Shown piece by piece: positions 57,681 to 64,000 of a stretch of DNA of 64,000 bases. The notes under the pieces were generated by a model. The model did no database searches, was not told where the DNA came from, and worked only from the letters and a program-made list of their open reading frames with translations. The stretch covers positions 1,612,001 through 1,676,000 of the forward strand of contig NZ_CP146091.1 in assembly GCF_037023145.1 (NCBI RefSeq). The letters run 5' to 3'. The DNA is from Ralstonia sp. RRA (GTDB lineage: Bacteria; Pseudomonadota; Gammaproteobacteria; Burkholderiales; Burkholderiaceae). How positions within the stretch are numbered: position 1 is the stretch's first letter; every line of letters begins with the position of its first letter. The translations under genes and the position numbers were made by a program.

Positions 57681-58399
57681 TGGCAACCAATACTCCCATG
57701 CTCGAAGTACGCGACCTGCACGCGTACTACGGCAAGAGCCACATCCTGCACGGTGTCGACATGCACGTGGGCGAGGGCGAGATCGTCGCCTTGCTCGGCC
57801 GCAACGGGGTGGGGCGCTCGACCCTGGCCAAGTCCATCATGGGCATGGTCAAGCACGAAGGCGAGATCCTGCTGCGCGGCAAGAATGTGAGCGGTATGCG
57901 CACCTTCGAAGTGGCGCATCAGGGTATCGGCTATGTGCCGGAGAACCGCGACATCTTCCCGACGCTGACGGTACGGCAGAACCTGTTGCTGGGCGAGAAG
58001 CGCAACCCGAGTCAGCCGAAACCGCGTTGGCTGTTGGAAGACATGTACCGGATGTTCCCCCGGCTGCAGGAGCGGGAGAACACGCCGGCAGGTGTGCTCT
58101 CCGGCGGCGAGCAGCAGATGCTGACGCTGTGCCGCACGCTGATGGGTGATCCGGATTTCATCATCATCGACGAGCCGACCGAAGGGCTGGCACCGCTGAT
58201 CGTGACGCTGGTGGGCGAGTATCTGAAGACGCTCAAGGAGCGGGGGATCTCGGTGCTGCTGGTGGAGCAGAAGCTGGCCATTGCCCTCGACATCTCACAG
58301 CGTGTGTATGTGATGGGGCATGGGCAGATCGTGTTTGAGGGAACGCCCCAGCAGCTGAAGGCGGACGCGAAAGTCCGGCAGGAGTGGCTGGAGGTTTAA
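57680..58399 (+). CDS. livF: Branched-chain-type ABC ATPase (LivF-like) with Arg in Walker A
   Basis: A 239-residue ATPase partner of LivG. Signature LSGGEQQMLTLCRTL and Walker B FIIIDEPTEGLAP are normal. The Walker A motif reads GRNGVGRST (residues 40-48), with Arg46 in place of the catalytic Lys that contacts the ATP phosphates. The companion LivG has the Lys. AGGAG lies seven bases before ATG 57680, which is why the overlapping TTG at 57677 is not used. A terminator follows at 58431. The substitution may weaken or abolish hydrolysis at one nucleotide site of the heterodimer. Confidence 0.92.
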   Translation: MATNTPMLEVRDLHAYYGKSHILHGVDMHVGEGEIVALLGRNGVGRSTLAKSIMGMVKHEGEILLRGKNVSGMRTFEVAHQGIGYVPENRDIFPTLTVRQNLLLGEKRNPSQPKPRWLLEDMYRMFPRLQERENTPAGVLSGGEQQMLTLCRTLMGDPDFIIIDEPTEGLAPLIVTLVGEYLKTLKERGISVLLVEQKLAIALDISQRVYVMGHGQIVFEGTPQQLKADAKVRQEWLEV

Positions 58400-58430
58400 A
58401 CACCGCTTTGAGCTTCTCGTTCGACAGAGG

Positions 58431-58464
58431 GCCCGCATGGAGAACCGTGCGGGCTTCTTCTTTT
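58431..58464 (+). terminator. Intrinsic terminator after the livKHMGF unit
   Basis: Stem GCCCGCA/TGCGGGC with a 10-nt loop, followed by TTCTTCTTTT. Confidence 0.8.
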
Positions 58465-58588
58465 GTCGAGTTGCTCCCTCAGTTGACAAATTTCTCCTTG
58501 AAGTCAGCGAGATCGGTCGCTACGAATCGAATGGGCCACGCATTCGATCTGGCCCGACTCATGCGATAACACTCAATGGAGACACCAC

Positions 58589-59869
58589 ATGCGCAGAAGC
58601 TTCTTTCCGCAGCGTCTTGGCCGTGCAATCGCGGCGATCACCTTGATCTCACTGACCTCTCCGGCGCTGCATGCCGACGAGGACAATCGGGCCAACGGAT
58701 TCAATGACCGTTGGGTAGCAACCTGGACAACCAGCGCGGATCGCAATATCTATCCGACTGCGCCTAAGAGTTTTCCCGCAGCAACGACCATTCGCCAGAT
58801 CGTCCATACCAGTGCGGGTGGCGGCCAGTTGCGCCTGCGGTTGAGCAATGAATTTGGGACGGCGCCCGTGATCGTCGGCCCGGTGCATGTTGCGCTATCT
58901 GCCGGGGGATCGAGAATCCTCCCGAACTCGGATCGCACTGTCACGTTTGGCGGAAAAGCCACCACCACGCTCTATGCCGGCGCACCGTTGATCAGTGACC
59001 CGATCGACCTTCCCGTTGCACCGTTGTCGGATGTTGCCATCTCACTGTTCCTGCCCAACGCGACGACGCTGGGCACGATCCACAACTACGCGGCGCAAAC
59101 CGCCTATGTATCGAGCGGCGACAACACGGCTGCGCCCGATCAGCCATCGTCAACGCGGCACACGAGCCGGTTCTACGTGTCGGGCTTGCTGGTCAAGACA
59201 CAGAACCAGCCGCGCACCGTCGTTGCGTTTGGGGACTCGATTACGGATGGCCAGAATTCCACGACCGATGCCAACAAGCGCTGGCCGGATGTGCTGTCAA
59301 AGCGCCTGAATAGCAATGGCCCGTGGGGCGCGTTTGCCGTGCTCAACCAGGGGATTGCCGGCAACCGCGTCCTCGCAGACTTGGCAGGGGTGAGCGCTCT
59401 GGCGCGCTATGACCGGGATGTCCTGAGCCTGCCGGGCGTGCAGTGGGTCGTCCTGCTGGAGGGGATCAACGATATTGGCTTTCCCGGTACATCGTTGGCT
59501 CCCTCCAGCCCGCTTGTTGCGGCGGAAGACATCATCAACGGGTACCGGCAGATCATCGTGCGTAGCCGGCAACACGGCATCAAGATCATGGGCGGCACGT
59601 TGATGCCGTTCAAGGGCTCGGAGGTGCCGTATCCGAACTATTGGTCGGCCCAGAAAGAGGCGACGCGCCAAGCGGTGAATCACTGGATCCGTACCAGTGG
59701 CGCGTTCGATGCGGTGGTCGATTTCGATGCGGTAGTGCGCGATCCGGCAAGTCCACAAAACCTGCTGCCGGCGTTCGACGGCGGAGACCACCTGCACCCG
59801 AATGACGCGGGCTATGCGGCGATGGCCAATGCGGTCAATCTTTCGACGCTGCGATCCGTTGGGCCGTGA
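58589..59869 (+). CDS. Secreted SGNH/GDSL hydrolase
   Basis: A 426-residue secreted esterase-like enzyme. The signal peptide is MRRSFFPQRLGRAIAAITLISLTSPALHA. A beta-rich N-terminal part (about 35-205) is followed by the SGNH domain. Block I is AFGDSITDG with Ser217, block II is GIAGNRV, block III is EGINDIG, and block V is GGDHLHPND with Asp and His. The two-domain form resembles XynE/rhamnogalacturonan-acetylesterase-like lipases; the substrate is unknown. GGAG precedes ATG 58589. Convergent with the amino-acid permease gene 15 bp away. Confidence 0.9.
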   Translation: MRRSFFPQRLGRAIAAITLISLTSPALHADEDNRANGFNDRWVATWTTSADRNIYPTAPKSFPAATTIRQIVHTSAGGGQLRLRLSNEFGTAPVIVGPVHVALSAGGSRILPNSDRTVTFGGKATTTLYAGAPLISDPIDLPVAPLSDVAISLFLPNATTLGTIHNYAAQTAYVSSGDNTAAPDQPSSTRHTSRFYVSGLLVKTQNQPRTVVAFGDSITDGQNSTTDANKRWPDVLSKRLNSNGPWGAFAVLNQGIAGNRVLADLAGVSALARYDRDVLSLPGVQWVVLLEGINDIGFPGTSLAPSSPLVAAEDIINGYRQIIVRSRQHGIKIMGGTLMPFKGSEVPYPNYWSAQKEATRQAVNHWIRTSGAFDAVVDFDAVVRDPASPQNLLPAFDGGDHLHPNDAGYAAMANAVNLSTLRSVGP

Positions 59870-59884
59870 ACCTGTGGCCGTCGC

Positions 59885-61417
59885 TCAGTGAGCGATGGCG
59901 CCGGCAGCAGGCGAGGCGGCTTCCGAGGCCGCCTTGGCCTGCTGGAGATGCTCCCCGCTAAATTGCATCTCCGAATACTTCACAAACCGCGTCTTGAACT
60001 TCCAGCGGTACCCCAACCAAATCGCCATAAACAGGAACACCCCGCAGTACGTCGCAACGAACGGGCCGAAGTTGTCGATCGGTGCAAACAGCGCTTTGGT
60101 GTTCTGCCCAAGGATGATCACCACGCACAGGATCGCCACCATGATCGGCCCGAACGGGAAGAACGGCGACCGATACGCCAGTTGATTCACCGAATGGCCC
60201 TGGCTCACGAAGCCCTTGCGGAAGCGGTAGTGCGCCACGGCAATGCCAAACCAGGCAATGAAACACGTTACCGCCGACGTGTTCAGCAACCACAGATAGA
60301 CCACCTGATCGCCAAACAATGAGCTGAAGAAGCACAGTGCGCCCACGGCCGAAGTGGCCAGCAGCGCCCGAAGTGGTACGCCATCGCCCGACACCTTGGC
60401 AAACCAGCGCGGCGCCTGGCCTTCGAGTGACAGGTCGTACAGGATCCGCGTCGATACATACAGGCTCGATGTGCCCGACGACAGCAGTGCGGTCAGCACC
60501 ACCGCATTCATCATCCCGGCGGCAAACGCCAGGCCTGCATGCTGGAACACCAGCGTGAACGGGCTCACACCAACATCGGTTGCCTCATTGCGCAGCAGGT
60601 TGGGATCGGTGTAGGGCAGCAACACACCGATGATCAGGATCGCCAGCACGTAGAACAGCAGAATGCGCCAGAACGTCTGGCGAATGGCGCGTGGGATCGT
60701 GCGAGAGGGGTTCTCCGCTTCGCCAGCGGCCACACCGACGGTCTCAACGCCCTGGAACGAAAACCCCGCGATCATGGCTACGCCGATCATTGCAGCGGGG
60801 CCGCCCACGAACGGCGCATCGCCCACGGTGAAGTTTTGCCAGCCTGACTGCGGGCCACCGTGCATGATGCCGAAGATCATCGCCAGGCCGATCAGCAGGA
60901 ATACGACAATCGTCACCACCTTGATCATCGAGAACCAGTATTCCGCCTCGCCAAAACCACGCACGGAGATCGCGTTGAGGCCGAACATCAGCAGCAGGAA
61001 CGCCGCGCTCCACACCATGCCCGACACACCCGGAAACCAGTACTTCATCACCAGTTGCGCGGCGGCCAGCTCGACGGCCACCGTCACGGCTAACGAGAAC
61101 CAGTAGTTCCAGCCGAGCGCAAAGCCGAAGCCTTCTTCCACATACAGGCGGCTATAGGTCACGAACGATCCCGACACTGGCAGATGCACGGCCAGCTCAC
61201 CCAGGCTCGTCATCAGGCAATAGACCATCACGCCGATCAGCGTGTAGGTGAGCAAGGCGCCGCCGGGGCCAGCCGTTGCAATCGATGCGCCAGACGCCAC
61301 GAAGAGGCCCGTGCCGATGGCGCCGCTCAGGGCGATCATCATGATGTGCCGCGAGCGCAGGCGTCGGCGCAGTTCGGATTGGGCTTCGAGGCCGGTCGGG
61401 GTAATCGGTGTGTGCAT
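59885..61417 (-). CDS. Amino-acid permease, APC superfamily (AAT family)
   Basis: A 510-residue transporter with 12 predicted membrane segments, starting LRRRLRSRHIMMIALSGAIGTGLFVASGASIATAGPGGALLTY, the AAT-family signature. Other conserved parts are GFGEAEYWFSMIKVVTIVVFLLIG and IAGFSFQGVETVGVAAGEAENPSRTIPRAIRQTFWRIL. The start ATG 61417 is chosen by family fit; the open frame upstream to 61636 runs through the gap into the neighbouring gene. It is the second of two tandem paralogues; the other is at 61494-63032. Confidence 0.93.
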   Translation of the reverse strand: MHTPITPTGLEAQSELRRRLRSRHIMMIALSGAIGTGLFVASGASIATAGPGGALLTYTLIGVMVYCLMTSLGELAVHLPVSGSFVTYSRLYVEEGFGFALGWNYWFSLAVTVAVELAAAQLVMKYWFPGVSGMVWSAAFLLLMFGLNAISVRGFGEAEYWFSMIKVVTIVVFLLIGLAMIFGIMHGGPQSGWQNFTVGDAPFVGGPAAMIGVAMIAGFSFQGVETVGVAAGEAENPSRTIPRAIRQTFWRILLFYVLAILIIGVLLPYTDPNLLRNEATDVGVSPFTLVFQHAGLAFAAGMMNAVVLTALLSSGTSSLYVSTRILYDLSLEGQAPRWFAKVSGDGVPLRALLATSAVGALCFFSSLFGDQVVYLWLLNTSAVTCFIAWFGIAVAHYRFRKGFVSQGHSVNQLAYRSPFFPFGPIMVAILCVVIILGQNTKALFAPIDNFGPFVATYCGVFLFMAIWLGYRWKFKTRFVKYSEMQFSGEHLQQAKAASEAASPAAGAIAH

Positions 61418-61444
61418 AGCGGGTGCGCCAGGGTGGGGCGCGCA

Positions 61445-61486
61445 AATGAAAAACGCCCGCCGAATGCGAGGCAAACGGCAGGCGGG
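61445..61486 (-). terminator. Possible terminator between the two permease genes
   Basis: On the minus strand CGCCCCGCC and GGCGGGCG pair with one bulge and are followed by TTTTTCATTT. It would reduce read-through from the upstream into the downstream permease gene. Confidence 0.45.
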
Positions 61487-61493
61487 GCGAGTG

Positions 61494-63032
61494 TTATTGC
61501 TGTGTGGGGAGAGCGACGGTGGGCAGTTCGGGGCCAGGGTCCTGGCCGGCCAGCGGATCACGCACCACGGGCGGGCGCGGGAAGTGCATGTCGTGGTAAC
61601 GGACAATGCCGCCGCCCCGCACAAGCCGGTAGCCAATCCAGATCAGGAAGAAGACCGGGATACCGATGTAGGTGGCGATCACCGCGGGCCAGTCGATCGT
61701 GCCGCTGGTGAACGCCTGGTAGTTCTGGCCGAGCGTAATGATCAGGCACAGCCCGAACGCAAAGAGGGGACCATACGGGAAGAACTTCGAGCGATATGGC
61801 AACTGCGCCGGATCATGCCCCTGCGCCACCAGCCCCTTGCGGAAGCGATAGTGGCTGATGGCAATGCCGAGCCACGCCACAAAGCCGGTCATGCCCGACG
61901 TATTCAGCAGCCACAGATAGACCGTCTTGTCGCCATACAGCGAGCTGAGGAAACACAGCGCGCCAACGGCCGTCGTGGCCAGCAGCGCATTGCGCGGCAC
62001 GCCGTTCTTGGTGAGTTGCGCAAAGATGCGCGGTGCACGGCCTTCGGTCGCCAGGTTGTAGAGCATGCGCGTGGACGCGTACATGCCCGAGTTACCCGCC
62101 GACAGCACGGCAGTCAGGATCACCGCGTTCATCAGCCCGGCCGCAAACGCCAGGCCGGCATGCTTGAACACCAGCGTGAACGGGCTCACGCCAATGTTGG
62201 TGACTTCCGTGGAGAGCAGATTCGGATCTGTGTACGGCACCAGCACACCGATGATGAAGATCGCCAGCACATAGAACAGCAGGATCCGCCAGAACACCTG
62301 CTTGACCGCACGCGGAATCGTGCGCGCCGGATCAGCCGATTCGCCCGCCGCCACGCCGATCAGCTCCGTCCCCTGGAACGAGAACCCCGCGATCATCGCC
62401 ACGCCGATCATCGCCGGCAGCCCGCCCACGAACGGCGCATCGCCCATCGTCAGGTTCTGCAGGCCCGACTGAGGGCCGCCCTTCATGATCCCGAAGATCA
62501 TCGCCAGGCCAATACCGATGAAGAAGATGACGGTGACGACCTTGATGAGCGCGAACCAGTATTCCGCCTCGCCAAAGCCCCGTACGGAGATGGCGTTGAG
62601 CAGGAACATGATGAGGAGGAACACCGCACTCCACAGCACGCCCGGTACATCGGGGAACCAGTAGTGCATGACGAGCTGCGCGGCCGCCAGCTCAACGGCA
62701 ATCGTCACCGCCCAGTTGTACCAATAGTTCCAGCCCAGCGCGAAGCCGAAGCCCTCGTCCACGTACAGCGCGCCATAGGTGGCGAACGAACCGGAGACGG
62801 GCATATAGGCGGCAAGCTCGCCCAGACTGGTCATCAAGAAGTAGACCATCACCCCGATCAGGATGTAGGCGGCGAGTGCGCCGCCGGGGCCCGCTTGCGA
62901 GACCGTCGCGCCCGAGGCAACGAAGAGCCCGGTACCGATCGATCCGCCAATGGCGATCATGGTGAGATGGCGCGCGCGCAAGGTGCGGCGCAAGCCCGGC
63001 GTCTCTGTGGACGGGGTAGCGTGTTCTGACAT
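61494..63032 (-). CDS. Amino-acid permease, APC superfamily (AAT family, LysP-like)
   Basis: A 512-residue transporter with 12 predicted membrane segments and the same signature blocks as its neighbour (LRARHLTMIAIGGSIGTGLFVASGATVSQAGPGGALAAY, GFGEAEYWFALIKVVTVIFFIGIG, IAGFSFQGTELIGVAAGESADPARTIPRAVKQVFWRIL). ATG 63032 gives a short acidic N-terminus before the first helix. FQGTELIGVAAGE is the form found in LysP and related permeases, so a basic or broad amino-acid substrate is likely. First of two tandem paralogues. Confidence 0.92.
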   Translation of the reverse strand: MSEHATPSTETPGLRRTLRARHLTMIAIGGSIGTGLFVASGATVSQAGPGGALAAYILIGVMVYFLMTSLGELAAYMPVSGSFATYGALYVDEGFGFALGWNYWYNWAVTIAVELAAAQLVMHYWFPDVPGVLWSAVFLLIMFLLNAISVRGFGEAEYWFALIKVVTVIFFIGIGLAMIFGIMKGGPQSGLQNLTMGDAPFVGGLPAMIGVAMIAGFSFQGTELIGVAAGESADPARTIPRAVKQVFWRILLFYVLAIFIIGVLVPYTDPNLLSTEVTNIGVSPFTLVFKHAGLAFAAGLMNAVILTAVLSAGNSGMYASTRMLYNLATEGRAPRIFAQLTKNGVPRNALLATTAVGALCFLSSLYGDKTVYLWLLNTSGMTGFVAWLGIAISHYRFRKGLVAQGHDPAQLPYRSKFFPYGPLFAFGLCLIITLGQNYQAFTSGTIDWPAVIATYIGIPVFFLIWIGYRLVRGGGIVRYHDMHFPRPPVVRDPLAGQDPGPELPTVALPTQQ

Positions 63033-63261
63033 GGATACAGAGTGGACGATTCCGCTCGGATCGCGAATGGAATCGACGAAATGTGACGAGACGTCCCCGC
63101 GCCTGATGGGCACCCAGGATCATCCCAAGCAACGAAATGCGCGACTCTATCAAAACCGTCATGTGCCGGGCAAAAAATCGACGCTGCAGCACACGCGTTT
63201 GAACCTGCCGCAGCCCGCTGCATGGCCCGCTGAACGGCGCCGTGCAGCGCAAAAATAAAAA
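63033..63261. other. Intergenic region between lysP-like gene and the fatty-acid oxidation gene
   Basis: Contains the upstream part of the 381-bp divergent region. No ORF of note and no repeat I can support. The permease promoter is not recognisable by eye. Confidence 0.4.
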
Positions 63262-63290
63262 TTGAACGACCGTGCTATTTTGTGTATTCT
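63262..63290 (+). promoter_or_regulatory. Sigma-70 promoter of the enoyl-CoA hydratase gene
   Basis: TTGAAC at 63262-63267, an exact 17-bp spacer and TATTCT at 63285-63290. Transcription would start near 63297, leaving a leader of about 115 nt before ATG 63414. Confidence 0.65.
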
Positions 63291-63413
63291 GTGTCGAGTC
63301 GCGGCCTTACCGCGCGTTAAAAAAACGATACTTAAGAGACAGTTCAACCGCGAGGCACGGTGCGCTGCTTTGGCATCAATCGAGCCGGCCCTCGCATCAC
63401 CAAAGGAACCAGC

Positions 63414-64000
63414 ATGACTGCGGAGTACAAGGTCCAGGACGGCGTTGCCGTCATTACGCTCAGCAACCCGCCGGTCAACGGCCTTGGCCATTCCACGCGC
63501 CTGGGTATCGTTGAGGGCATGGTCAAGGCTGGTGATGACCCCAGCGTCAAGGCCATTGTGATCACCGGTGCAGGCAAGGCCTTCTCGGGCGGCGCTGATA
63601 TCCGCGAGTTCAACACGCCCAAGGCAACGCAAGAGCCGACGTTGCACGCTGTCATCAAGGCGGTTGAGTCGAGCAGCAAGCCGGTCGTGGCCGCCATCCA
63701 CTCGGTGGCGATGGGCGGCGGGCTGGAACTGGCATTGGGCTGCCACTACCGTGTGGCCGCACCGGGCGCGCAGATCGCGCTGCCGGAAGTGAAGCTGGGC
63801 ATTCTGCCGGGCGCCGGCGGTACGCAGCGCCTGCCGCGCGCGATCGGCCTGGAGCCCGCTCTGAACATGATCGTTTCGGGCACTGCCATTCCGTCGGAAA
63901 AGCTGGCCAAGAGCGGCCTATTCGACCAGATGGTCGAAGGCGACCTGATGGCCGGTGCCATCGACTTTGCGCTGAAGGCCGCTGCCGAGGGCAAGCTGCC
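63414..64000 (+). CDS. Enoyl-CoA hydratase / 3-hydroxyacyl-CoA dehydrogenase (FadJ-like), N-terminal part
   Basis: The gene runs off the right edge, so only 195 residues are seen and no stop codon is present. The N-terminal crotonase domain has the oxyanion-hole segments ITGAGKAFSGGADIREF and SVAMGGGLELALGCHYRVA, and the catalytic Glu in IALPEVKLGILPGAGGTQRLPR. AAGGA lies before ATG 63414. In Ralstonia the closest familiar proteins of this start continue into a 3-hydroxyacyl-CoA dehydrogenase domain (about 700 residues in all), but the window cannot show that. It would act in fatty-acid beta-oxidation in the cytoplasm. Confidence 0.88.
   Translation, partial: MTAEYKVQDGVAVITLSNPPVNGLGHSTRLGIVEGMVKAGDDPSVKAIVITGAGKAFSGGADIREFNTPKATQEPTLHAVIKAVESSSKPVVAAIHSVAMGGGLELALGCHYRVAAPGAQIALPEVKLGILPGAGGTQRLPRAIGLEPALNMIVSGTAIPSEKLAKSGLFDQMVEGDLMAGAIDFALKAAAEGKL

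Overview
The window is GC-rich chromosomal DNA from a betaproteobacterium of the Burkholderiaceae. Gene order and protein sequences fit Ralstonia, of the R. pickettii type, best. The support is the block tig-clpP-clpX-lon-HU-tRNA-Val-tRNA-Asp-ppiD, the PurL, Pgi and MnmC sequences, the Burkholderiales-type trimeric porins, and the many ABC uptake systems. The genus is inferred from sequence recall only; no search was run. Nothing here is a prophage, integrative element, CRISPR array or rRNA operon, and almost all of it reads as vertically inherited core genome.

Region by region. (1) 1-3365: the end of a hydroxamate/carboxylate-type siderophore locus (NIS synthetase C-terminal part and a FhuF-like reductase overlapping by ATGA), then a Rieske oxygenase alpha subunit with an enlarged Rieske loop. 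(2) 3442-15178: tRNA modification enzyme MnmC, then the protein quality-control block trigger factor, ClpP, ClpX, Lon, HU, two tRNAs, a flavin reductase and the periplasmic folding factor PpiD. Most units end in clear intrinsic terminators. (3) 15255-26277: signal peptidase I, the TesA esterase divergent from an orphan YbbA-like ATPase with overlapping start codons, Pgi, the NAD(P)HX repair enzyme, a winged-helix regulator, PurL and a Pr6Pr-like membrane protein. (4) 26278-30704: the most disturbed stretch. It holds a small low-GC membrane ORF, a frameshifted remnant of a LysR gene, a COG2509 flavoprotein, a 103-bp inverted-repeat (MITE-like) element touching the stop codon of an intact LysR gene, and that LysR gene divergent from a short-chain dehydrogenase across a palindromic operator. 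(5) 30860-42706: a PQQ glucose/quinate-type dehydrogenase, a porin, a four-gene polyamine-type ABC operon, a TctD/TctE two-component pair and a second porin. (6) 42780-51038: a J-domain protein, a three-gene TrpXYZ-like ABC system of unknown substrate, and a minus-strand block of SelO, MsrB, YciB, a BolA protein and a parvulin. (7) 51385-64000: an acyl-CoA synthetase followed by a LivKHMGF-type ABC operon whose LivF has Arg in place of the Walker A Lys, a secreted GDSL hydrolase, two tandem amino-acid permeases and the start of a fatty-acid oxidation multifunctional protein that runs off the right edge.

No convincingly new multi-gene system was found. The best leads are the MITE-like element and LysR remnant around the COG2509 gene, the repeat-bearing control region of the polyamine-type operon, the 11-bp repeats between tctD and its porin, the PotH-like permease with a roughly 145-residue extra domain, the chaperone-like protein with an internal HPD motif, and the enlarged Rieske loop.
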